Source of the DNA: SP5GCR1 sp965199685
GTDB taxonomy: Bacteria > Pseudomonadota > Gammaproteobacteria > Poriferisulfidales > Oxydemutatoraceae
Direction: 5' to 3'
DNA: 64,000 bases
NCBI GenBank assembly: GCA_965199685.1
Contig: OZ241323.1
Span: 1,984,001-2,048,000, forward strand
In this document: in pieces, positions 10,801 to 17,185 of the stretch
Position numbering within the stretch: the first letter of the stretch is position 1
How the letters are laid out: each line of letters opens with the position of its first letter
Translations under genes and position numbers: made by a program
The notes under the pieces: model-generated
Seen by the model: the letters and a program-made list of their open reading frames with translations, nothing else
What the model was told of the DNA's origin: nothing
The model's database searches: none

Positions 10801-10807
10801 TTTTCAT
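4832..10807 (-). CDS. Giant GLUG-repeat surface protein with GlyGly-CTERM-like tail
   Basis: I start at ATG 10805-10807 because AAGGAG lies eight bases upstream; the protein has 1,991 residues. A signal peptide (KKSLKLVLITLLVC...AVAQA) leads into three large repeats, each opening with DDD(S/N)DGLIEICHLEDL and GEGWQP(I/V)G, then many GLUG units of the form GGLVGxNxGxIxNSYATGSVSG, and closing with SYWD...WDFGTS. The C-terminal 850 residues are different and include ITDGGPYDSSGVDG, resembling choice-of-anchor U domains. The end is GGGG, a hydrophobic segment and RRTRKNR, a GlyGly-CTERM-like sorting signal. GLUG proteins are often adhesins. The stop codon lies within an intergenic-repeat module. 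Export through the T2SS encoded at 37197-44485 is inference. Confidence 0.85.
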   Translation of the reverse strand: MKKSLKLVLITLLVCLSHIIFINTAVAQAQLPAACSTPQVDDDSDGLIEICHLEDLDAMRFVPGGSGYKADSMATTSTLGCPSSGCIGYELVRDLDFNDDASYRNASENMTTWTTGEGWQPIGSLASRFTSQFEGNGFTISNLMINRAINTVGLFSAIETGARIANVGLLSVSVNTSGRTVGGLVGVNTGDITNSYVTGFILSSNRDAGGLVGNNGGRIMNSYATSSVSGTNQVGGLVGFNIGSIIGSYATGSVSGASSIGGLVGWHNLSLIRSSYATGSVSGNSAVGGLVGQNNSGTITNSYATGSVSGTSFAGGLVGFNSSGRSTSSYWDTVTSEIGTSPSGSGLTTMQLQQPTSATGIYSSWDPRVWDFGTSNQYPTLRTLPAACNTDDIDDDNDGLIEICHLEDLDAMRFVLDGSGYKADSMADTSTLGCPSGVCTGYELVRDLDFDDDVSYSSTPNKITWTMGEGWQPVGFNASNVFTGDFEGNGFTISNLMINRTSRLGLFGFAGNGAEIANVGLLSVSITGTFEVGGLAGILDTGGNIINSYTTGSVSGSGDDVGGLVGENDGTIINSYTTSSVEGNDQVGGLVGDNDGTIVSSYATSMVSGSRDSDNNDDSEIVGGLVGENFGSITNSYATGSVSGSFMVGGLVGQSNPGATIRKSYATGRVSASGTVGGLVGVNSGTIEDTYATGFFSSGFATAAGGLVGSNSGGVIINSYAAGSSSNTILVGGLVSSNTAGIGAVIESSYWDSTELSQGVGVGEAKTTRELQDPTSATGIYEEWDPSVWDFGTSVDYPSLRILPVACNTDDIDDDNDGLIEICHLEDLNAMRFVLDGSGYQANSTATKITLGCPSGGCTGYELARDLDFDIDHHYSSAASRMINQDAWTTGEGWQPIGSSLSNAFTGDFEGNGFTISNLMIDRAITGVGLFGYGSGAEIANVGLLSVNNTGNFAVGGLVGFNDAGSITNSYVAGSVSGDEIVGGLVGQNNGTIMNSYATASVSGVSDLGGLVGNNGSGMITNSYATGSISGTSSISGTSNVGGLVGDNFGTITNSYATGSVSGDFAVGGLVGRNNGTITNSYWDIFTSGIAAGANGIGRTSQQLQSPTMATGIYENWSPDVWDFGTNEQYPVGRRHTTAPRSQPPTLAITCAPFFLHIGQTELFFRLNTVNVNENGFTIDNYRIVSRELIEETTSTIVPTLKVTLDGEIVDESISVNYQATADADVLTRVCRDSNLNADIDQDSIIDVADNNPFDEDVISINTSVASTSAIAALPMTSTFYSRSTIIRSLFRDEGFTYIDNENVKQTFTKDMVMTPAQYFGIDDVATIFRGDSSCSTIVGAFSRFGSNYHLNKIRLNEYCTELTTSLADEPVSSSRRYFWATVDDNGFLISEFLTFRSIEVLPEINFSDQDSYLYTNSPSAPQTVAISSYNTDGNLTRLRVRRGQIPSENITSSTIVLSNNRLPSIGSITEGQYTIANSEDPRAGETITHWLDGTIDQRIQNIDFVPATAWHPADGVEPTAGGVIQTLGQYRYAIGPNNNIEVRVAASDEDITRIRQVRLHEVADIEDPRQATTVSSVITGESYYLVADYEAITRAETIEMSMGEGYTTMGIPSNNDAVKALRKSGGARFATIIAFTVSDDAVPPPTQISVGWDRIGSAERIIETYLVTDDDEGEPINYRQPDTNNNSIPDNVDLNRDDNTRLQVGTNANVDYLSTQGDQPLFLTYEALVIANDMNEELGMTTSTHYSAADIDYGGLRPAVRETLGFDEQAEELRGDRIRFAAFGVRDVDYQDVQQIDDNNEVIGGITHTVFPMSFNPVGTTETLYISKYDRLEQRWQRFERGTFVGEYNQTNQRWERSATGTRYPDTWYGISRPSTAEPCPTNVEVYKNEHQAAGTESQGFVASDQNCIMLVITDGGPYDSSGVDGRVVDDLMGMPDILSQLAPEATSGVRRSGGGGTTDIVYLILLLMALTLVAITIRRTRKNRVIITT

Positions 10808-11024
10808 TAGAGGATCTCCTTTATCCAAGTTATCTTATATGCTCAACATAGTGTCAGGCGACTGCTGCCAACATCACAAAATATTCTTACTATATTTTTA
10901 GCCTAGGTCTTATGTACCAATAATCCAAGATGCAGAGTAAGTTGATGTTCTGCTAAAGTTTGTGCCTGATTATATCATAAACCCCTAATAACGCATGGAT
11001 TGTTGACGCAGACACGATGTGGCT
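10808..11024. other. Upstream region of the GLUG gene
   Basis: Non-coding DNA holding the AAGGAG ribosome-binding site (10814-10820 region) and presumably the promoter. I see no RNA gene or further ORF. Confidence 0.5.
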
Positions 11025-11805
11025 GTTGAAAAAGTATCGTCATTGTATGAACCCAACCGCTTGCGCCATTAAATTCATGATAACCACCCGTAGGGGAGGG
11101 CTAACATGAGGTTGTTGAAAAAGTACCGACATTAGTACATTCCCCTCCTTTGGAGAGGTGGCAGGCCTATGCACTTTGTAACTTATGCGTTTAGCAGTAT
11201 GTTGAGGTTCTGCACAACGTCACGCCGATTGACCTACCGGCTCAATCGGCGGTTCTATCTGACGGGATGGTTGTTAAGGTTCTGAACAATGTTACGCCGA
11301 TTGACCTACTGGCTCAATCGGCGGTTCTATTTTTCAACAGTCCCACATGCCCTCCCTAAAGTACCGTTCTGCACTAATAAAACCGCTTGCGCCACCGACA
11401 TGGTTACCGTGAATTGGATGGCGCGTGGCGGTTACGGTTGTGCAGACGCGACGCGTTTGGGTGGTTTGCATGATTTGAGGGCGCGGGGTGGTTACGGTTT
11501 TGCAAGGATGACGCGTTGGAATGGGTACCGTGAATTGGATGGCGCGTGGCGGTTACGGTTGTGCAGGCGCATCGCGTTAGGGAGGGCATGTGGGACTGTT
11601 GAAAAAGTGTTTGCATTGGTACATTCCCCTCCTGTGGAGGGGTGGCAGGCGAAGCCTGACGGGGTGGTTGTTAAGGTTCTGAACAATGTTACGCCGATTG
11701 ACCTACTGGCTCAATCGGCGGTTCTATTTTTCAACAGTCCCATGTTAGCCCTCCCCTACGGTGCATGAAATACTTTTTCAACAATCCCACGTGATCTATA
11801 TGTGG
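11025..11805. repeat. Intergenic mosaic-repeat cluster 2
   Basis: Several copies of the module family are joined. GTTGAAAAAGT ends occur at about 11030 and 11108. The CGCCGATTGA/TCAATCGGCG hairpin occurs at 11223-11251 and again near 11295 and 11693. Copies of TGGCGCGTGGCGGTTACGG occur near 11420, 11490 and 11540. A complete mobile unit occupies 11592-11788. Open frames across this region are repeat artefacts. Confidence 0.85.
11592..11788. mobile_element. MITE-like 197-bp composite element
   Basis: The sequence is the near-exact reverse complement of 21232-21428. Its inner part, 11592-11741, starts GGGACTGTTGAAAAAG and ends CAACAGTCCC, is flanked by ATGT on both sides (11588-11591 and 11742-11745), and sits in the centre of the palindromic block GGGAGGGCATGTTAGCCCTCCC. 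It encodes nothing; inferred to be mobilised in trans. Confidence 0.75.
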
Positions 11806-12186
11806 TTATTTCCATAATGCCTTCGGGCGTTTGTTGCCCAAGGAATCTATTGTTAAGTCCGGCTTGTCTCCTTTTATTGCGACAGCCCTGAGTTCTATGC
11901 ATTGGTGTATCCCGACACCGCAGGCATTTGCAGTAATTTGATAATCACCCCTGTCGGAGACGACACTTTCCACACCCAAGTCCGATGTGATGCCAACGGT
12001 ATAAGTGGCATGTTCAGAGAAATATCTATTTTGCAGGTGCATTATTTCCAGTAACTTATGCTGGGCATCAATAATTGAAAGTTTCTCGCCATGACGATGA
12101 TAGTTAGGTAATGCAATCGTAAGCAACAACGCAACAATCGCAATTGCCACGATTAGCTCTAATAGGGTGAATCCTCTTTGCTTCAT
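11806..12186 (-). CDS. Type IV pilin-like protein (PilE-like)
   Basis: A prepilin: the short leader MKQRG is followed by FTLLELIVAIAIVALLLTIA, with Glu at mature position 5, the type III signal cut and N-methylated by PilD. The start is ATG 12184-12186, which puts the cleavage site in the right place; a longer frame upstream is unlikely. The mature protein resembles PilE minor pilins (YRHGEKLSIIDAQHKLLEIMHLQNRYFSEHATY). It is the last gene of the operon 14409 to 11806, after PilX- and PilW-like genes. Together they would prime type IV pilus assembly. Confidence 0.85.
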   Translation of the reverse strand: MKQRGFTLLELIVAIAIVALLLTIALPNYHRHGEKLSIIDAQHKLLEIMHLQNRYFSEHATYTVGITSDLGVESVVSDRGDYQITANACGVGIHQCIELRAVAIKGDKPDLTIDSLGNKRPKALWK

Positions 12187-12196
12187 GTTGGCTACT

Positions 12197-12787
12197 CTAG
12201 TTGAAGGTTTTAGTTGCGATGACTCTAGTTTCGGGCAACGCGCCAAGTGTGATTACATCAGTATCCGTCGTCGGCACACTCAAAGTGGGTAGCGTAGTCT
12301 CAACCAGTGCTTGTGCAAATAATGCAGGCATATCAGAGCTTTGTGCATAAGTACTAATCAACAACCTACAGCTTAGATAGAATTTACTCGATGTAGCTTG
12401 AACGAAAGAACCTTCGGAAAATAGCTCTATCCAGTAACCAGTTTCCATGCCTGAAATTGGACTGGGTGTCGGACGAGCAAAGCGGCGATAATCACCCTCC
12501 AATCGCTCGGGTGCAACGGTTTCGTACAGACCGCGTTGTACAACATTGAAATCTTCCCTTCTTAATCGCTCATTTATATGGACAAGCCCGTGTTGCAAGG
12601 TGTGCATCAACACATCATCGGCTTGCGCGCGGGTTGCCGTTGCATCGTTGAGCAAGGTGCGTTGTTTGCCACGCTCAAGATTACCCGTTGCCAGTAAGCT
12701 GATTAGCCCTGCCAGCACCAACATCAGCACTAAAATCGCACCGCAGTTTCGTCTCCTAAAGCGGTAAGGTATATAGGTGTTTCTCAT
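12197..12787 (-). CDS. PilX-like minor pilin assembly protein
   Basis: The N-terminus MRNTYIPYRFRRRNCGAILVL followed by a hydrophobic helix and LLATGNLERGKQ matches PilX, which keeps a prepilin-like helix but has a modified cleavage region. I take ATG 12785-12787 as the start, overlapping pilW by 32 bases. The rest is poorly conserved and has few landmarks. Its position between pilW-like and pilE-like genes supports the call. Confidence 0.72.
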   Translation of the reverse strand: MRNTYIPYRFRRRNCGAILVLMLVLAGLISLLATGNLERGKQRTLLNDATATRAQADDVLMHTLQHGLVHINERLRREDFNVVQRGLYETVAPERLEGDYRRFARPTPSPISGMETGYWIELFSEGSFVQATSSKFYLSCRLLISTYAQSSDMPALFAQALVETTLPTLSVPTTDTDVITLGALPETRVIATKTFN

Positions 12788-13679
12788 AATACTGATGGTT
12801 CGTATTCGCATCGCCGGCAACCGTGAGTTGTACAACCAGTCCGGTGGCGTAGCCGGCATCAGTGCGGTTGGTTGTGGCTTGCAGTTGGATGATGCCCGAG
12901 ACTAGCTCGCGTGCACGTATTGATAAACGGCGATTATGACTTTGACGAAAGATGGTTGGCTTTTGTTCATATAATGCCAATCCTGCACGACCGTGCGCAA
13001 TATAAAAGAGCGATGGTGCATAGTGCGCCAGCAACGCATTTTTATCAAAGCGATAATCGCCGCCACATTGCTCGGAAACAAATGCGCCCGAGCAATTGCC
13101 CGGCGCAACACCGCTACCCGTATAGTGAATGTGGCGACCAGTTGTATAAGCTACTTGAAAAACGATTGCGACATTCTCATCACAAACAACCGCCAGCCCA
13201 CCGCGAGTCAAAGCGATGCTGTCTTGGATGACGAATTTATCATTTTCCACATCGTGTAACACAATCGGAGTGGCAGGCAATAGCGCAGGACTCAGTAACA
13301 ATACATCGCTGGTAGCTTCGCGCTCGCCGCTCTGATTGCCGATCTTTTTCAAGCCTCCTAGGGCACTGTGCGCGGGATACACTTCCGCTACTGACTTTCT
13401 TGCTTGTAGCCAGACTTGCGAACCATTAACCAAGCTCAATCGGATAGGAGCAGTGTTGCAACTTTCAATGGAACCTGCTAAGGCTTCCTTAAATATCCGC
13501 TGCGAGACGATTAACTTCTCTGTGACCAATAATCGTCTACCGCTGTCTATGTAGGCACCTTTGATGTATTGATATAACGCAACTGAGGTTGCAACGACAA
13601 AAGCACCCAGTGCCAATGTCAGCAATAGTTCTATTAATGTAAATCCACGTGTTGCGGTTTGTCGTTTAATCACTTTCAT
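12756..13679 (-). CDS. PilW-like minor pilin
   Basis: The leader MKVIKRQTATRG precedes FTLIELLLTLALGAFVVATSVALYQ, a canonical prepilin helix with Glu5. The C-terminal part ends with VQLTVAGDANTNHQ. The length (307 residues) and a large globular domain after the helix fit PilW. ATG 13677-13679 is preferred over the one three codons upstream. It would act in the inner membrane priming complex of type IV pili. Its 3' end overlaps pilX. Confidence 0.8.
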   Translation of the reverse strand: MKVIKRQTATRGFTLIELLLTLALGAFVVATSVALYQYIKGAYIDSGRRLLVTEKLIVSQRIFKEALAGSIESCNTAPIRLSLVNGSQVWLQARKSVAEVYPAHSALGGLKKIGNQSGEREATSDVLLLSPALLPATPIVLHDVENDKFVIQDSIALTRGGLAVVCDENVAIVFQVAYTTGRHIHYTGSGVAPGNCSGAFVSEQCGGDYRFDKNALLAHYAPSLFYIAHGRAGLALYEQKPTIFRQSHNRRLSIRARELVSGIIQLQATTNRTDAGYATGLVVQLTVAGDANTNHQYYEKHLYTLPL

Positions 13680-13764
13680 AGCGATCAAAGTTTAATCGTT
13701 TGATTGCACACGGCAACCCATTCGGTACCAAACGACTTATATAACCGACGAACGGTTAAAAGGC

Positions 13765-14409
13765 TTATATACCGACCAGCTCTACTGTGATAATACTGAA
13801 CCCTGGTTGGAAGTTCACATCCAAAGACCTCGCCTCTAAAAAAGTCTTGGATAAGGCATTACTGGTTTCATTGGCAAGATTGTTTGCAGTGATTCTGATA
13901 TAGTGTTGCGGCTTAACGGAAAGCGCAGCGGATTTATCTTCATAACGTTGCAAAACCTTAGCCAGCAATATCTGCTCTATCTTGGCACGCGCCCTCTCGG
14001 ATAACAGAAACTTTACCCTCACCGGATCTAAGCGATCTAGTAACTCGTTGGTTAGCGCATGTATCTCCTCTAGATTTTCACTCTTGAGCTTAATTTCTTG
14101 CGATGCTGACCATTCCTGAAGCCGCTTCTTTGCGTCGTAGTATTGCGCCCTTTGTGGCGTTGCTTGTAGCATAGCGACTTCGGGATGGCTACTTTGATAA
14201 GAAAAAGCCCAATTGGTTAGTGTCTCTACATCCAACATTGCAGCCTCAGGTGAACCACTGAGTGCCTTCGCCACGAAAAGCACCTCCATAGTGTCGTTTT
14301 TAACCGTTGCCTGCTCCGAGACGATAACAGACTCTGCGCCCGCAACCCTAAGCAGAATGAGCAGTACACATAGCAACAAGCACCGTGGGCGTTTGATGAT
14401 TAACCGCAC
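13765..14409 (-). CDS. Secreted protein of unknown function in the minor-pilin operon
   Basis: 214 residues starting with a signal peptide (KRPRCLLLCVLLILLRVAGA). The mature part is mostly helical and charged, without a motif I recognise. It precedes the pilW-like gene by 85 bases on the same strand, so a role in pilus biogenesis is possible but unproven. PilV and FimU are normally near these genes and are not seen here; this protein has no prepilin signal, so it is neither. Confidence 0.6.
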   Translation of the reverse strand: MRLIIKRPRCLLLCVLLILLRVAGAESVIVSEQATVKNDTMEVLFVAKALSGSPEAAMLDVETLTNWAFSYQSSHPEVAMLQATPQRAQYYDAKKRLQEWSASQEIKLKSENLEEIHALTNELLDRLDPVRVKFLLSERARAKIEQILLAKVLQRYEDKSAALSVKPQHYIRITANNLANETSNALSKTFLEARSLDVNFQPGFSIITVELVGI

Positions 14410-14439
14410 GTCTTCGCTTTATCTTTGATAATGTAAGAA

Positions 14440-14517
14440 TTATTGCTGTGCTAAAAGATAGGCAGCTATCATCAAAGCCAAGCCGACAACCGCTGCTACT
14501 ACACGATATAAAGTCAT
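14440..14517 (-). CDS. Candidate 25-residue single-membrane-pass peptide
   Basis: A short frame starts at ATG 14515-14517 with a good Shine-Dalgarno sequence (TAGGAGAAATTTT) just upstream. The peptide starts MTLYRVVAAVVGLALMI and ends AYLLAQQ, so nearly all of it is one hydrophobic helix. It stops 30 bases before the secreted protein gene on the same strand and could be the first gene of the pilin operon. No homologue is recognised. Confidence 0.5.
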   Translation of the reverse strand: MTLYRVVAAVVGLALMIAAYLLAQQ

Positions 14518-14634
14518 AAAATTTCTCCTAATTTTTTGATAGTTTCGTTGAATAATTTTACTATAACTTGTATTGTATCCTATTTTGCAACGAGTGAGTC
14601 CCATGCAGGCACAAATTGAGTCTGGGTAAGAAAA

Positions 14635-14765
14635 GAGCGCCGGAGGTGTTGCTCATTAAGATACTAATGTCTTAAAGCGTGACCATACATGCGAGCTCCT
14701 AGGCCCTGATGGCACTTCGAGCGCGGCACCTCCGACTTCCTAGGGACTAGTCTACCTAGGCGTTC
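14635..14765 (+). ncRNA. Candidate structured RNA (three-way junction)
   Basis: GAGCGC (14635-14640) pairs with GCGTTC (14760-14765). A long arm pairs CGGAGGTG (14641-14648) with CACCTCCG (14727-14734), continuing as TTGCTC with GAGCGCGG. A second hairpin pairs CCTAG at 14739 with CTAGG at 14756. Inner hairpins include TTAAGA/TCTTAA. Three pairings need G-U wobbles on the plus strand but would be A-C mismatches on the minus strand, which favours plus-strand transcription. On the minus strand a TATAAT (revcomp of 14769-14774) and a TTTTCTT end also exist, so the strand is not settled. It does not match 6S, SRP, tmRNA or RNase P as I know them. Confidence 0.4.
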
Positions 14766-14802
14766 ATCATTATACAATAAGAGGAAATTGGTTTAATATG
14801 TA

Positions 14803-15447
14803 GTGATGACTTTCAATGCTCTAAACTTTGATTACCTTTATCAAGGACGATGCGAATATAACGCTATTTACCAAGAGATGCATCGGTATACGCATAATCG
14901 TAATGCACAAAGCCGCGATCAATTCTGGTTATTGGAACACGAGTCTGTCTACACCCAAGGTCGACGGCAAAAAAAATCGGATACCATAAAAAACGATCAT
15001 TCGATTCCTGTGGTACACAGCGATCGGGGTGGGTTGACGAGTTATCACGGGCCTGGTCAAGCCATCCTATATACTCTGCTCGATTTAAGACGCATGCACA
15101 TCGCATTGAGAGCCTATATCAACATACTGGAAGAATCAGTTATTATCTTGTTGGCGCGCTACGGCATTACCGCAGAGCGTATTCACGGTGCGCCGGGACT
15201 GTATGTGTCAAAAGCAAAAATTGCCTCGCTAGGTTTATGCGTCTATAAAGGATGTTGCTATCACGGGATCGCACTCAATGTAGATATGGATTTAATGCCG
15301 TTTGACTCGATCGTCCCGTGTGGGCTTGAAGGAATCAAAATGACCCAAATGTCGGATTATGGCATCCAAGCAGATGTCTCGGATGTATGCCATCAGTTAG
15401 CCGATATCTTGGCACAGCAGCTGAATGATAAGCGATCAAAGCCATGA
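14803..15447 (+). CDS. lipB: Octanoyl-[acyl carrier protein]:protein octanoyltransferase LipB
   Basis: LipB moves octanoate from ACP to the lipoyl domains of 2-oxoacid dehydrogenases and GcvH, the first step in lipoate synthesis. Family blocks are HSDRGGLTSYHGPGQ, LDLRRMHIALRAY, the catalytic Lys in KAKIASLG and the catalytic Cys in VPCG. GTG at 14803 and ATG at 14806 are both possible starts. The last four bases (ATGA) overlap lipA, so the two are translationally coupled. Confidence 0.95.
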   Translation: MMTFNALNFDYLYQGRCEYNAIYQEMHRYTHNRNAQSRDQFWLLEHESVYTQGRRQKKSDTIKNDHSIPVVHSDRGGLTSYHGPGQAILYTLLDLRRMHIALRAYINILEESVIILLARYGITAERIHGAPGLYVSKAKIASLGLCVYKGCCYHGIALNVDMDLMPFDSIVPCGLEGIKMTQMSDYGIQADVSDVCHQLADILAQQLNDKRSKP

Positions 15448-16373
15448 TTCCTTCGCGCCTTGAACCTGCAATCCATCGCCGCGGCGTTGATAAAATACCT
15501 GCCCGCTATATCGCCTCCGTTCAGCCGCAAGCCGTCAAACAAAAGCCATCTTGGTTGCGCATCAAGTTGCATAATGACCCGCGCATTGATGCGATGCGCG
15601 CCCTGATAAGAAAACAAAAACTACACACCGTGTGCGAGGAAGCAAAGTGCCCAAATCTCGTTGAATGTTTTGCACAATCTACGGCGACTTTCATGATCTT
15701 AGGGGATATTTGCACCCGACGATGTGCGTTTTGCGATGTTGCACACGGTCGCCCTTCGCTGCCCGACCCCGAAGAACCTCATCGTCTGGCACAACTGATC
15801 GCCGACTTGGGTTTAGATTATGTCGTCATCACCTCAGTGGACAGAGACGATCTTGAAGATCGCGGCGCAAACCATTTTGCCTCTTGCATTTCTACAATCA
15901 GGCAAAAAGTCAAACATATCAAAATAGAAATACTGGTACCCGATTTTAGAGGACGCGTAGACCACGCGCTCTCGGCATTGAGCAAAGCACCTTGCGATGT
16001 CTTTAACCATAACTTAGAGACGGTGCCACGTCTCTACAGAAATGTACGGCGTGGAGCCAACTACGACGGTTCTTTGAATCTATTGCGCGCGCATAAAACA
16101 CGCTTTCCCGATATCCCGACCAAATCGGGATTGATGCTTGGACTCGGAGAAAACCTGTCCGAAATAAAAGCGGTCATGCATGATTTAATTGCGCATCGCG
16201 TAGACCATCTCACTCTGGGACAATATCTGCAACCTGGTGCAGGCTATTGGCCGGTGCAACGTTATGTAAGCCCAAGTGAATTTAAGGATTTAGAAGAATT
16301 GGGTTATACGATGGGCTTCAGGCGTGTGCAGAGCGGACCTTTGGTGCGCTCTTCCTATCACGCAGGTCAGTAA
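15444..16373 (+). CDS. lipA: Lipoyl synthase LipA
   Basis: A radical SAM enzyme inserting two sulfurs into octanoyl groups. The auxiliary cluster cysteines are Cys64, Cys69 and Cys75 (CEEAKCPNLVEC), the radical SAM cluster is Cys90, Cys94 and Cys97 (CTRRCAFC), and the C-terminal RSSY motif that ligates the auxiliary cluster lies near residue 303. The length of 309 residues is normal. It is co-translated with lipB. Confidence 0.97.
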   Translation: MIPSRLEPAIHRRGVDKIPARYIASVQPQAVKQKPSWLRIKLHNDPRIDAMRALIRKQKLHTVCEEAKCPNLVECFAQSTATFMILGDICTRRCAFCDVAHGRPSLPDPEEPHRLAQLIADLGLDYVVITSVDRDDLEDRGANHFASCISTIRQKVKHIKIEILVPDFRGRVDHALSALSKAPCDVFNHNLETVPRLYRNVRRGANYDGSLNLLRAHKTRFPDIPTKSGLMLGLGENLSEIKAVMHDLIAHRVDHLTLGQYLQPGAGYWPVQRYVSPSEFKDLEELGYTMGFRRVQSGPLVRSSYHAGQ

Positions 16374-16379
16374 TATCCT

Positions 16380-16612
16380 AATTTACGATAGCCACCTGTA
16401 GAGGCAGACAATTGAAATGCCGATTGATCCAGCAGGTCAATCGGCGCGACGCTGTGCAGAACCTTAACATGATTGCTGAACGCATGCATTACAAAATGCG
16501 TACGCCTGCCACCCCTCCAAAGGAGGGGAATGTACTAATGCAGATACTTTTTCAACAGCCCCACATGCCCTCCCCTACAGGTGGTTTTCATAAATTTGAT
16601 GGCACATAGTGG
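16380..16612. repeat. Intergenic mosaic-repeat cluster 3
   Basis: Contains a degraded GCCGATTGATCCAGCAGGTC hairpin, the CCCCTCCAAAGGAGGGG hairpin at about 16513-16530 and an ACTTTTTCAACAGCCCC end at 16547-16563, followed by half of the GGGAGGGCATGT palindrome. The left end is not recognisable, so the copy looks truncated. Confidence 0.8.
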
Positions 16613-16621
16613 ATAGCGCGT

Positions 16622-16641
16622 TGTATGATACAATGCGTTTT
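16622..16641 (+). promoter_or_regulatory. Probable promoter of the initiator tRNA
   Basis: An extended -10 element, TGATACAAT (TACAAT at 16629-16634), lies 17 bases before the tRNA and is followed by GCG. No good -35 is seen. Confidence 0.45.
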
Positions 16642-16651
16642 TATTTATTGA

Positions 16652-16728
16652 TGCGGGGTGGAGCAGTCTGGAAGCTCGTCGGGCTCATAACCCGAAGGTC
16701 GCAGGTTCAAATCCTGCCCCCGCTACCA
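16652..16728 (+). tRNA. Initiator tRNA-fMet (CAT)
   Basis: A 77-base cloverleaf with anticodon CAT in GGGCTCATAACCC. The three G-C pairs of the anticodon stem are the initiator signature. The first position pairs T1 with T72, so the end pair is mismatched as required for formylation, although the usual mismatch is C-A. CCA is encoded. Confidence 0.95.
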
Positions 16729-16780
16729 GTTATAGTCTCTACTATTTGTTAGAATAACTGCACTTATGGGGTACCCGAAT

Positions 16781-17176
16781 ATGCAATTAACCTTTCTGCA
16801 AAGTAAATTACACCAAGCCTGCGTTACACAAACGGAAGTTGAATACGACGGTTCTTGTGCTTTGGACTCCGAACTCATGTCGGCTGCAGACATTCGCGAG
16901 TACCAGCAAATAGAAATTTATAATTTGCGCAACGGAGATCGCTTTACAACTTATGCGATTAAGGCCGAAGCCGGCAGTCGCGCGGTTTCTCTAAACGGTG
17001 CAGCTGCTTATCGCGGCAGGGTAGGCGACCGAATTATTATATGCACGTATGCGCATCTATCCGAAGCCGAAGTGGAAACACATAAACCGATATTGGTTTA
17101 TTTAGACAAGGCCAATCGGGTTATCAAGATTAACTCCGACACCGCATACCCGCATTTATCGGCAATGCCCGATTGA
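16781..17176 (+). CDS. panD: Aspartate 1-decarboxylase (pro-enzyme)
   Basis: PanD makes beta-alanine for pantothenate. The self-cleavage site is the Gly-Ser of YDGSCALDSELM (the Ser becomes the pyruvoyl group). The start at ATG 16781 gives MQLTFLQSKLHQA, matching the usual distance to the conserved KLH; an ATG 15 bases earlier is possible. NGAAAYRGRVGD is the conserved central block. It is convergent with ppc, with nine bases between stops. panB and panC are not in the window. Confidence 0.95.
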   Translation: MQLTFLQSKLHQACVTQTEVEYDGSCALDSELMSAADIREYQQIEIYNLRNGDRFTTYAIKAEAGSRAVSLNGAAAYRGRVGDRIIICTYAHLSEAEVETHKPILVYLDKANRVIKINSDTAYPHLSAMPD

Positions 17177-17185
17177 AATATTTCG

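Noticed and set aside
11289..11768. Open frames across the repeat cluster on both strands
   Set aside because: They follow repeat modules, recur wherever the modules occur and have no ribosome-binding sites or protein-like composition.
14635..14765. 6S, SRP, tmRNA or RNase P RNA
   Set aside because: Conserved core sequences of these RNAs are absent.
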